NCBI GenBank assembly: GCA_018881555.1
Contig: JACAXG010000014.1
Location: forward strand, 10,783,803 to 10,847,802
Length of the DNA stretch: 64,000 bases
From: Amblyornis subalaris
Lineage: Eukaryota; Chordata; Aves; Passeriformes; Ptilonorhynchidae
Reading direction: 5' to 3'
The notes beneath the pieces were generated by a model, which was given only the letters and a program-made list of their open reading frames with translations, ran no database searches and was not told where the DNA came from. Every line of letters starts with the position of its first letter. The stretch's first letter is position 1. Below, in pieces: positions 47,151 to 58,999 of this stretch. Made by a program: the position numbers and the translations under genes.

Positions 47151-50110
47151 CCAAAGGTCTNTGCAGGGAAAAGTCAGAGGACAGCAGAACGAGTCAGACA
47201 AGGAGTAAATTTGAATNGGTTAAATCCCCCCCCAGCTCCCAGCACCATTGCTCCATGCCATACCCACTCTTTCCTCGGTGCCCCCGTGAAATCCTGGCTT
47301 TACGTGAGTGTCTGTCCCTGCCCCAAACACACTGTGAGAGCGTTTCACGTCATGGGTTGAGAAGTGATGATGTTAAAGCTGCAAATTGGACAGGAGGCTT
47401 TCTGATGCCAGACGTGGGAATTCGGCCTCTGACGGGTTTTGACTTTTCGGAAGGAGCCGAGATGGGCAGATGGTTTTGAATTTAATACTTTCTTCACTGG
47501 AAATTGTAGCCTTGGGGTGATACAAAATCAGACGTAGCCCTGGTCTAGACAGGAGAGGGGTGTGAGAACCTCCAGAGTGCCAAGCACTCTCCTCCCTGCC
47601 CCTGTGCGCCAGGGCTGGCGTGGGAAGGGAGGGACAATAAGAAAAACTGCTGGAAAAATCACACCATCCTCTTTTGAAGCTTTCAGACCGCTCTTTTGTT
47701 TTTAGTGATAGATTGAGATCAAAATTAGGGAAATTATAATTAAAAAAATGAAAGCAATAGAAAGCACAGCCACTCATCCAGTCTGGTTGAAACCCTTCTG
47801 TTCGGTGGGAGGAGAGAATGAGAAAGATCTATATTTTTCATCCAAATTGAAAAATAAACCTTCCTCCAATTGCAGCAGTGGCTTGTCACCTCACTTTGGA
47901 GCTGTCTTTGTGGAGGAAACAGTTAAGCAACTAAAAGAAACCCATCCCTGCATGCAAAGAGCTTGCTCCTTCCATAGGAGCACAGGATACTGGGAGTGTC
48001 TTTTGCTGGTAGATAAGAGATGCCAGGGCTGTGGGTCTGCCCACAGGCAAGATCTTAATTAAAAATTATCTCTATTATATCAAATATTTTCCTGAAATTT
48101 TTCAAAGTTGTTTCCACGTCTTGTGCTAAAAAGAAATCAAGGGAATATTTTTAAGGATNCTGACATTTATCCTTTTTTCATCTAAATGGTTTTTTCCTTC
48201 TAAAAAGGTCCAAACCCAGTGTTGATGCAGTGTTTGGTAAATAAGAAGCCTTGGTAATGTTGACAGAAAATTCTTTTTTTAATGTCAATAAGAACTGTAG
48301 GAGAAGCAGGAAATGCCATTCATGATAGCATCTTCAAGGTTTTCCTCTTGAAAAAGCAGACCTGTAATGGACACCCAAGGGCCCTGCCCTGTCTGTGCAA
48401 ATAACCTCAAAATTCAGGAAAATGCAGTAGAAATCGGCCAGAAATCAGTCTCGGGATGGGACCCTTCCAGCTTGGCAGGCAGGGCAATGTGCAGTGTTAG
48501 CACATACCAGAGGACTTCTGCGAATTGCAAAAGGCGAGTTTGATGTTTGTTGGCACTTTGGTTCCTGTGCTCTGGGAGCGGGCAGGCCTGGCCAGGTTGC
48601 TTTCCTTTGTGGGTTTTTTTTGGGCAAAGCAAAGCGTTCAGAAATGGAAACTCTTGGTGAGGAGATAGCTTTTCTTTCCCTGCCATCGTGCTCCTCTCAA
48701 GCACCACTCAGTTTTACTTTACAGGGTTTCCCTTTCATCTGAAACCTTCCAATTTCAGGCAGGTTAGCTTGCCAAGGTGCACCTTCCCTTTCATAAATAT
48801 TGCAGTAGCTACAGGCTATGGAGAGTTAGCCAAGCCAGTTCTCTTCATCTATCATGATCTCACCCCTCCCTTAACCCCCTCCTCTCCCGCCCTCTCATTA
48901 AATAAGAACAAAAGGTAAACCGTAACCCTCTCACATGCCACATTAATATATGGTATAATTTTCCAGTTCTGCCCAGTTCTGTATGGTATTTGTGTGCTTG
49001 TGTAGAAAATGGGGCATCCCTCATGCTGGGTACACTTGCAATATTCTGTCCAAACTTGTTCCCCACTGGAACATCCTGGGCTACTCAAAGGCTGGTCAAG
49101 TAACAATGAGGTATTGGGCACTTCTTACCCCCCTGGGGATGAGAGGATGAAGGACCCATCCCTGCTCCCTGGCACCGAAGAGGTAGCTTCCCAAACTCCT
49201 GTTTTCCTGACCTTCAGCTCATGGAGGGTTAGCAGAGCTGCTGTCCCTGATGTTTTGAGGGTCAGGTCTTTGGGGCAGTGGCACTTGCTCTGCCCTTGCC
49301 TGCTCTGGAGGTTTTTCTCTCGGGGCTGGCTGTGCCACCAGCCACCCTCTGCGAGAGCAGGGGCTCCAGGAGATCTGCAGTTCGTGTTCCTGCTGGGAGC
49401 CAGAGCTGCTCTGCCTCCCACCTGGGCTGCAGGGGAGTTCAGTCTAGTTCTGCCAACAGAAATGACTTGAAATACAGGTTCCCAGTGCTCAGCTAAGTAG
49501 GGAATGCTTTTCATTCCCTGTGGCTTTCTGGCACTACTAACACACGGGAGAATGGGGTTTGTGTGCACCCTCAGTGCTGGTCTGTTTGAGGCTCTGTACA
49601 CAGGCACACGTGTGGATGTGACTGCAAAAAGGCACATTTTAAATCAGTGTTCTTTTACCGTGCTTCAAGGTTACAATTACTTCTGGTTAAAGCAGCCAAA
49701 GATAAGCAACTAATGTCGTGATATCAGATGCTGAACTGTGTATATTCCTGTTAGTGGCTGCGTTACAGCAGAGTCCAGAACCCCAGATGCTCTGGCTGTG
49801 CTCACTGCTGTGTTTAGTGAAGTTTACATATATAAGCCTGAAAACAAAACAAGATGAAACGGTTGAAGGATGAGATCAGCATCTGTAAAGTGGTGCGAAG
49901 AAGTTCTCAATAATTTCAGGCACACAAAGAAGCGTAGCAAGGAAGCAAATTCTTCTGTTTCATATTTTCAGGGAAAATGTTACAGCCAAACAGTTGTCTT
50001 TTTGTTTGGGTTTTTTTCTTGGAATGCAGACAATTATAAAGAAAATACATAACTGCCATAAAATCTTAACATTTCACCAGAAGACAGCTCAGACTTTGCA
50101 GCTTACATGA
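47151..50110. other. Unique non-coding DNA
   Basis: Short homopolymer runs only. Open frames at 49009-49637 on both strands overlap each other fully and show no domain. No transposon is recognised. Confidence 0.6.
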
Positions 50111-50179
50111 GAGATACATTCCATGTATCTCACAATCACAGGGGTGATTGTGTGATGAATATGGTCCAAAAGCCATATT
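50111..50179. repeat. Array of three perfect short stem-loops
   Basis: Three consecutive inverted repeats lie in 69 bases. 50111-50119 pairs with 50123-50131 (9 bp, 3-base loop). 50131-50139 pairs with 50144-50152 (9 bp, 4-base loop), sharing one base with the first. 50158-50164 pairs with 50173-50179 (7 bp, 8-base loop). All pairs are Watson-Crick. Weak closing arms (acat upstream, atgt downstream) could bring the three into a junction. It is not a recognisable tRNA, snRNA, snoRNA or miRNA precursor. It could be a structured RNA, a protein-binding palindrome cluster, or the remains of a palindromic mobile element. Confidence 0.7.
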
Positions 50180-50773
50180 TCCCTTATGTCCTCTTAGAAA
50201 CTTTTTAACGAGCTCTGATCATCACTAGACTGAGCAGGTTATGTAGAGGTGGGTTCGAGGGTGAATATGTTTTGCCCTTAATACCACTTCCATTGCTCCC
50301 AGAGCAGAGATGCACTGCTTTGCATTTTCTCCAGGCTCTCATTCCCCTTCACTCTGAGTACCTTTCATTTCTGTTCAGGGTTGAACCGTTCATCAGGGGC
50401 TCTGCTGGACCCTTTGTTGCTGCCGAGAGCGGTTTTCCCTCCTTCCCTGTTTCTAAAATGTCTCCCCTCACGTGCCCACACTTACATCTGTCAAGGACAC
50501 CAACAGGTGACACCTTCCTCCTCCCCACCACGTCAAGGCTAGAAAAGGCTGTGGCCAGGGGAGCACTTACAAATAAGGCCGGATTTGGTGACTGAGGTCC
50601 ATGATGCATTTTTTTATTTATACCCCTGCACGCACACTCGCGTGTATGTCACCATGACTTCAGGGGACTTTCCACGAGGATTAACTGAGTGTGCCTTCAG
50701 CAAGGTAACACAGCGAACTCGCCTCGGCTGCTCTGGGCTTAGTTAGGGCTTTTTGTCATATAGAAACTGTTTC
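50180..50773. other. Unique non-coding DNA between hairpins
   Basis: A canonical kappaB-type word ggggactttcc is present at 50663-50673, and an alternating purine-pyrimidine patch lies around 50630-50650. Neither is supported as functional. No gene is seen. Confidence 0.5.
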
Positions 50774-50806
50774 TTAAAAGAGCTTAATGTGGTTAAGCTC
50801 TTTTAA
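50774..50806. repeat. Perfect 14-bp inverted repeat, 5-nt loop
   Basis: Bases 50774-50787 (ttaaaagagcttaa) are the exact reverse complement of 50793-50806, with the 5-base loop tgtgg. Each arm begins and ends with TTAA. The stem does not extend further. It is too short for a typical miRNA precursor. A TTAA-bounded palindrome could be a minimal remnant of a TTAA-targeting element, but no terminal repeats of a known family are seen. Confidence 0.85.
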
Positions 50807-52549
50807 CCACTCTCCTAATTCAGTGAAAGTCTCACTGGAAAACTAAGCAGGTTTGTAATGGGTCTTCCTTTCAAATCGTTTCTGGATTTTGTTGCTGATA
50901 CTGCAGTGCTACAGAGATGGTGTCTGCTAGTTGCTATCTATGTGTGAACAATGAGTCCCTGCTCCAAAGACTGCACAGATCCAGATGTTGGCTGCAATCT
51001 GATGAAGAGTGAAGCAGGTAGGGAGACTGAAAAATATTCAGAATTTGTGCCAAATACAATTCTCTCCCTAATGTCCAAGGTAACAAGCATTATGGTTGAA
51101 CTGGGTCCTGAAAATAAATTAGGAGGGAAGAGTGTGGACTTTCCTCTTGCACTACCCTTCCCTTTGTAAACACTCAATTCCCCAGAGGTATCTGTGCAAG
51201 GTGACCAAGCAGCGGTCACAGAAAATGCTGCTGTGGTGGAGTGGCAAGGTGAAGCAACCAAGGGTCTCTCAGACACTTTGAAGAACTACTTGCTATCTTT
51301 TTAATGTCTACGGCATTCTCTTGCTATATCTAAACTTCAGCATCTTCTGAAAAAACATTTGTAGCCCATAGTAACTCCAAGGCATCCAGACTGTTCTTAT
51401 TACCTGCATTATCTATAAGCTACAGAGTTCTGTGGGCGTNACTCATTTATGCTAAAGACCACTTCTCTTCTGAAGTGAGCCAGAAACGAAAAAGGGGAGT
51501 TAGAAAGCTGTGGGTAGCACCCATATGTGCAGAAGTACATAAAGTACATAACCAACATTTCCCAATGGAAGATGCAGTGAGTGCAGTGAGACCTTGGACA
51601 TTGGGTGTGTAATGGAGTACTGAGCCTTGAGGTTTTCTGCAGTGGGTGGCAGATGTGCANTTGAAAGATCAAGACTCAGGGAACCTTTATGAAGTGTGAG
51701 AATCCTGCCACTGACATAATGGGGCCACACTTCTNTTCGATCCTGTATGCAGGCCTTTGAGTCTGAGCCATATGTTATGAATAAAAGCCAATTTCCAAAC
51801 CAGAGATTTGGTGCCGACCTATCCCAGAAACTGTCACATAGGTGAGGTAGAAAGGTTGCTGGTTAATAGTTTTGGGTGCAAGAAGAGGAGTCGGTTGTGT
51901 TGGTGCCCTAAATTGAAAATGCTGTGAAAGTAGAGTGAAAAAAAACCCAAAACCCAACAACAAAGAAACCCAACCCAAAACCAAAATCCCAGCTAGGTCT
52001 CTGGAGGTTATGCCACAGCGCTGGAGAAGGACAGAGCTGATGCATGTAGGAATCAAGAGATTTAGAGAGTGTGAATTTAGACTTTTCCAAAGCACGGTTT
52101 CATGTGCTGCAGGGAACTGGGAATAGGGATTAAAAGGGGTCATTTTTATTCCATCCCAATCCACTCACTAATCCTTGACCTCGTCTCTTTTGAGCAGCTG
52201 TCAGCTGTAAGGCAGAAGTGAAACTCCTGATGTGAGTTTTCTNCTGCACTCTGAGCATCAGTGTGGGAGCTGCTCCTCAGCAGAGGTCTTGCCATGGTGC
52301 CCCCAGACCAGCCACACTGCAATCATGGGGAGCAGGAGCCTTCNCCTCCTCTCCTTCACCTGCTCTCACCACAGCTCCCCTCATGAGCTATGTGCATGCT
52401 GCAGTCACGAGCACAGGCAGCCACGGAACAATAATTTAATAGGGTTAATTTACACAGCTTGACCCCAACATGTTCCTGCTCATCCCAGGAGTCAGCTGCT
52501 ATCAGTAAATTAGGATTTTGACTAACCACATTCAGTTTAGTGTCTGTAG
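50807..52549. other. Unique non-coding DNA
   Basis: Contains short direct repeats (agtacata twice near 51533-51550, gtgagtgcagtgag near 51577) and a C/A-rich patch at 51943-51990. No gene or transposon is recognised. Confidence 0.6.
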
Positions 52550-52613
52550 AAGCACTTGAGGCTCTTCAACACTCATACTTGCAAGAAACACCTGCGTAGG
52601 GTAACCAGGAAAG
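52550..52613 (+). other. Candidate small exon (64 nt)
   Basis: The donor is strong (aggaaag|gtgagt). The acceptor ends tgtctgtag, with a perfect actaac word upstream at 52530-52535, but two intervening AGs weaken it. One frame is open across the segment (KHLRLFNTHTCKKHLRRVTR). No family is recognised; likely chance. Confidence 0.12.
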
Positions 52614-55600
52614 GTGAGTGGAGAGAGCCTTATCCTGCCTTAAAGCCCAAATGTGCTGGAGAGAGCAGCAATGACTCAGCAGAGTGATTGCTGGCAGCAC
52701 GTACTCTACAACACTTGGTGGCTCTTCGCTTTCCTTCCTTCTCTTTTCGTGGCTGACAGACTCTAAGACAGACAGGTAGTATTTCCACGGTCACATTGTC
52801 CCGATGAGGACATAAGGGTTTTTTGGCCAAAGGCCATCCCTCATGAAGCAGTGCAGAATTTTAGGGAGGCTGAACCCACTACCATGCTGTTGGGCTCTGG
52901 TTCCAGCACTGTCAGAGCCTGGGCAGGCCACTTCCCATTGGTTATTTCATGAACACCAAGACCTCTGTGCTGAGTTTTATTACAGAGCATCAAAGCTCTT
53001 TGTTTCTCAGTGGGAGATTAATNGAAGTTGGGCTCCTAAGACCCCCAGGGTTCAAGGATCCGCTGACCACTTGCTCTCCTGTCCAAAATCAGCCTCATCT
53101 CCAAAGCCTGGGATGGTTGACTGGGGTTATTCCTGGTGACTGGGAACTTANTTGTGCTCCTCCTGACTGCGTATTGATGGATGAACTCAAAAAGGCCTGG
53201 CTATCCTGCATCAAGGAAGTATCCAGCATTTGAAAAATTACCCTGCTTGGCAGTTTAATCTTTTGATGCTTCTATGAACATAAGTAAATTGAAAGTTTTT
53301 TATTTTCTTCTTCTGGTATCCCCTAGAGATAAGAAGAGAATGTAGCCATGTGCTTTACAAGGGTCGATTCAATGTTGGTGGGGCTGAGTCACATGCCTGT
53401 TCTGACTGATGCCATCACACCCATGAAACACACAACATGTTATTTCTCAGTGGCTTAGCAACATGCACTGTAGCCTTCCTCCTGCAAGCCTCTCACCTTT
53501 GCCTTCCCTTCAGGGCCAGTATTTAGCAAACAGAATTTGCAGTGCCATGGTTACCAGCAAACAGGGCTTGGGACCTTTGAGCCATTTGCCAGTGTCTTGG
53601 ATGATTTCATCAGCTTATAATATTGTAGCATATTTTGCTAATTCACCATTTCATAGAATTGTAGCTGCTGGGGGGGGATCAAATTTTGGGCAGTCTCAAA
53701 ATGGTGTCATTCAGTCTCTCACTGCAATGACAGCAGGAGCTTTCACATGCTGAAACCTANGAGAGAATTAGGGAACTTGTGTTTAAGCTTTCCATACCAT
53801 CTGCCGGCCCTGGCCAGTGAACTGTAACATCTAATGTGTATACTTTAATATAATGGACATTTAAGCATTTCTATGGAAGGGAATTAGTTCCAAGAGGAGA
53901 ACTCCAGGAGCCCAGAGAGCCGCTAAAGGCTGAGGATTGGAGTAGCCTAAGCGCTGCCTCTGGCTGTACCCATTTATGGCTTGGAATAAGTCTGAAAACA
54001 GGACACGTCGTGGTGCTTGCAACCAGGTGCTTTCCCAGACCATCTTGATACTTTCGTGATACTTAATAGCTGCAAATTCCATGAATGTGTTTGGTCACCT
54101 CTTCCACTCGTTTAAGCTTTTAGTGACCTAAGTGCCCTTTCCTTGAGCTCACCCCAGTCCCCAGGGTCCAACGCTGCTGTTGTGTGGCAGAATCTTGCTT
54201 GTTTTTTTCTTAATGTTCTGCCTCCTTAGTTATCAGAAATCCTACTCTGGATGTTAAAAATCTGCCCAAGCCAAGGAAAGCTTCATAAAAGCTGGAGTTC
54301 TATTGTCTGTTACATTTGGTGAAGAATGCTAATATTCTGGACAATAGAAAATCTTACAGAAAAATCCTGCTCTGTTCTGTTCCCAGCAAGGTGCCCCAGT
54401 GCCCCACTGAGTTTCTGGTTGCTCTTCTGTGGCAGAAGCCAGAGATGAGTGAGTAGAGCTATGCCCAAGGCTATGGAACCATCACCACTTAAGGCATGNA
54501 AACGGGGAACCCAGTACTTTTATNTGAATAACGTGGGGTAAATTCAGGCCAGTATCTATGTGGAGGGATTACACATATGTCTGTGTGACAGAGGAGGGGG
54601 AGGTCCTCATATGTGATGTGGGACTGTAAAGCTGTGAGGGCTTTCTGCACCAGTAAGTGTCTGGTGAACCTGTCCAGGTGAGCCTCACCCTGACAAGTTT
54701 GGGTGTCAGGGACAGATATGTGCTGGTTGCNGCGCTGAAATGACCTGCACATCTGAGGTGTCAGGGCTGGACCCATGTTTTGAGGGTGAATTGGGAGCCT
54801 TGGAGTCCCATGGGAATGGGACAGCTCTTAGCACAGGTCAGTGTCTCTGCGGATTGAAAGGATTTTCTCCTCCCTCCTGGCCATGCCAGCTCCTGTANCC
54901 TCGGGCCCTGCCACTCAGGCTCAGAGGCTCTTTTTGGCAGCTTTGGTAGCTGCATTGCTAAGTGCCCTAGATGCCTCANCATGAGGAGCATGGAGGGACA
55001 CGGTTGTATCCTGCAGGAGTGAGTGCCGGATAAGCTCATTGTGGATGAGGAGGCATGGGAATGTTGCAAAAGCAAAACAAATAGGCAACCCAAGTCCCTT
55101 CCCCTTTACATTCAGGGGTCCAGCAGCTGCTTGCCTTGACNGATGGATGGCTGTATTGCCCAGACACCTCTTGTACCCTCCTTTCCTTCCCTTCCCTCTC
55201 ATCTTTCCCACCATGGTGTATTTCCCTCTGCTCCCTGGATGACCCTTTGCAGAAGCAGCCTTGGCAAAAAAGCTAATGAAGGCACTTGCAGTCCCTCAGG
55301 GTGCTAACAGGCTCACGGGTCCTCAGAGGCCTGCCACCCTCACAGCTCTTTCTTGTTTGTGGGTTTGGGGTTTTTTACAAGCTCTATAAAGTGTCTGGCA
55401 AACAGATCAGCAGGAAAGGGCACTGATGTGTTTGGTGCAGAGCTGCCAGCAGAGCATGGCCTTCCTNTCTCCTGCTGCAATGCTCTCCCAGCTGCCCCTC
55501 AGTGGCAATGTGTTTTCCTGTGGTGGGCAGTCAGATTAACAAGTTTTCCCTGCATGTGAATTTGTTACTTGTCATCCTCTGCGTGTGTTNTATGAAGACA

Positions 55601-58600
55601 CAAGGAGAGCTCATCTGCAAGGCTTCCAAGTCGTCACATCAAAGTGTGGTGGTGTGTAATGTTGGAGCCTTCACTGTGGCAGAGAGCTGGCCATGNTGTC
55701 CCCAGTGCACCTCACTGCCTTTGCTGTGCAGGTCTGGGTGTATTTACAGAGAATCCATGGATTTCCTTTCCTCTCATGTAGCAGGCAGTTTTTCTGGAAG
55801 GCAGCCTATGGCTGATGAATGGAAATGTGTTCATGTGCTCATGCTGGAGACACAATGTGCTTTCCCTCCTTGCTGCTTGTGCTTTTGAGCAAGTGACAAC
55901 TTACATTTGTATTTCCTCTGACATGCATCATAGGAGGGGTTTTAAGTGAGCTTTCTTGTGTTTCTCTACATTTACTTTTTTTTCCTCTATTTTGGAGTAG
56001 AAGAATGTACAGTTTTTTTCTAAGGTGATGTTGAATTCTTTTCATACTAGGGAAGAAATCAACATAAAAACTTCTTGGCAGTCAGTTTCTAAGAAATCTG
56101 CAACTGGTATCCAAACACAGGGAACAGGTAACATTTGCCTCNCAGGAGTTCACAGAGTAAATGACAAGGAGGGAAAAAATGGAACAGTCCCATGTGGTCC
56201 CCCAGTCAGACTGACAGAGAATAATCATCACTGGAGATCAGAGCAGCAGATGCCTCAAGCACAGAATTCAAATCTGCCACTACCTGCTCTTCTGGAGAGG
56301 AGATGTACTCCTAAGGCTATTTAAAGTGTGCTTTGTCCTGCTGTGGCACTCAGGTGGTCCCACACAGTAGGTGGGATCAGCTGTGATCCTGGAATATGGC
56401 TCTTACCCCGCAGACCATGGCTTTTCCCATCCCAACAGCTGTCAGAACATTGCTGAGGTTGAGGTACGTCAGGTCAGGACCTGGTAGAGGAAAACGGGGC
56501 CTCAAACGGAAAATCGACTCTTACAAAACGTCTCCTTTTGTCTCCAAAATCCAGTGCAACCATCACTTCTCACCTCAACAGACAAAATTTATTACCAAAT
56601 TTTGTCCTGACGTCTGAGCTCATGTTGTGCAAACAGACAGTTTTACAAATTTGTTTGCNTGAAATTATTCACCCCGCATTTGTACCCACCCTGCTGCTTA
56701 TTCAGATGTTCTCAGGGCAGTGATTGTTCTGCGTGTGCACCAGTCAGCAGCTGCTCCCAGGGCTGTCTCATGGGTCACCTGCCTGAGGAGCACAGCTCTC
56801 CCTCCCCAGCGACCTGAAGCCCACACCATTTCCATGATGCCCACACAGACACCTTCGGGGTGAATGTGCCTCAGTGCAGTGTTGTTGAACCATCTTGGTC
56901 TTTCTCTGAGAACNTTCCCAAAGGAAAAGACCCTCCTTTTTTTTTCTTTTTTTCTTTTTTCAAGGCTAAATATTCTCCATTGTNCATGAAGTGAATGCAC
57001 TTGAAGCAAAATTGTTCCCTGAAATCTAGTATTTATTTAAGCTCAGAGATGCAGGTATTCAAGCACTTAAGGCTTCACAGAAGCACCCAGAGGCGCCAAC
57101 TTTCAAACATTTCTCGTTCTGCAATGCCAGGGTTTTTCCAGACACTCTGAGGAGAGGCGAGATGGAGTCTGGAAGACAGCCCAATTCTGAGACACCACTT
57201 AGTCCATATTGTTCTCTGTACATAGAGTATCTTACAAACAAAAAGCTGAGAATTTAGGAGTTTAATGCCTTTGGGGAATTGGAGCTTGGCCTCTGTCCTG
57301 CTTTATGCATCTAGTTTTCTTGCCCATGCTTTGCAGGATTGCATTTCTTTGATCAAAATCATGAAGGATTGGCTCTGCTGGTATTAAGGACCCNTGGGCC
57401 TGGCTCCCCTTGTTGAGTTTTAGGCACACAACTCCCTGACCGAGCTGCAGAGAGACGGAGGTGACTTACTTAAAAAGATTTTCAACGTACAAGCAGTTGA
57501 CAGGAGATCCCTAGCTGACTGCTGTTCAGATTTTCAGGACCTTCCTTCCCTATTTTTTTCTGCCCAAATTCATCCTGTTTTACAAGCCATTTTACACCAT
57601 TTTACAGAGTTTTCATTCAAGAGGTTGAGTTCTTGTCTACTGTCTCAAGAGCAGCTCCCCAGGGAAGGACACAGGCACTGTTCACGTTACAGCAGCTCAA
57701 GAACATCCATTGTCATATGATAACAGTGCACACACAGACCCCTACTTTGCAGCAAATTGCATTTAACATGAGGAAAGAGAGCCAAGCTTCATTTGCTGCA
57801 GGCAAAGCCCAGGACACAACCCCTTGCACCACGTCAGAGGATGTGNAATAGCTCATTAGGCAATCGCAACTTCATCACGCATCAGATCCTCACATCCTGA
57901 CCAGTGTGGGAGGAGGACGGGAAGTACACCATCCAATTTCCTGACATCCTTGTGTGGTTGTGTCATCACAGTAGCTGCAAATCTATCTTGAAGGTATTTT
58001 TCCTCAAAACTTCGCTCCAGCACAAACCCAATGTACACACTCCTGGTGTGAAAAGAAGCAGTCTCCAAGCAGGCAGCTGAGCTCAGNTCTCCCAGAGTGA
58101 CAATAAATGTTCTCCAAACACCAGGACCCCTATTCAGAAAGACAAATCCTGTTGAAGGGCCCTTGGCATCAGCGAGCTATACTTTGGTTTCCACTTAGCA
58201 TCCTCCTGAGGCAAGGCAGATCTCCCTCCACCTGTGCTCTTGTGTGCCCTTTGTGCTGAGATCACAGCATGGGATATTTTTGTAAATTATCTAATGACTG
58301 TACTGAAAAGATAGTCTTTCTAAGGTTACCACTGAAGGCAGGACACGACTCCAGAGCACGGTATCCAAGCATCTTTGCTTACTCTGGGAGGGTGGTTGGC
58401 TGCAGTGGCTCCCCTGTGCACCCAATGAGAAGGGCTGCAGGGCTCGGGTGAGCAGTATCTCGGTGATATGAGCCCCCATAGGGTTTATGTCATACCTATA
58501 TTTCAGAAGTTACAGAATGTGAAAGATATTATTACCAAAGAAGCATGTTGCAGAGCCAGCTCCTCTGGCCTAACGACACCTTCTTTTTAAAGGTGTCTAT

Positions 58601-58999
58601 GTAATGCAAATTTAAAATAAAGGCTGTGGAGTAGTTCTTTATTAGAAGTAATATGAATTCCTCTTGTCCCATTACACAGAGAATGGAATGGTTGTGCAGC
58701 AGTAAATGGACCCCAGGAGGAGTACAGCGTATAAAGCTGAGATCTGGTTTGGGAGAGCACAATGTTAGAGAGGACAGGTCTTGTCTTCACAATTACACTC
58801 ACAATCTCCCTCCTGTAAGTGATGTGAAACTGAAATTATTCCAGGACGTGAATACTGTCGTATTGATCCTACTGATGCATCTATTAGTTAAACGCACTGT
58901 TCAAATATTGTAGTGTTGGAAGTCAGATTTTTTTAATGGTTGTGAAGCCAGGCAAAATGTTTTTCCCTGTTTTTTAATGGAAAATTATAGATTCTTTGG
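52614..58999. other. Unique non-coding DNA
   Basis: More than 6 kb with no supportable gene or transposon. A T-rich run lies at 56937-56960. Open frames are all under about 130 codons and overlap antisense frames. An N-dense patch (three Ns within about 130 bases) lies near 54890-55020. Confidence 0.6.
56937..56960 (+). repeat. T-rich run
   Basis: 24 bases of T interrupted by two C. A low-complexity tract, with no element body attached. Confidence 0.85.

Noticed and set aside
49009..49637. Overlapping 153-codon (+) and 170-codon (-) frames
   Set aside because: Both strands are open over the same bases, which marks compositional absence of stops. Neither translation shows a signal peptide, transmembrane pattern or known motif.
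50663..50673. Canonical kappaB site ggggactttcc
   Set aside because: A single 11-base match in 64 kb, with no promoter, partner sites or open-chromatin evidence; kept only as a note.
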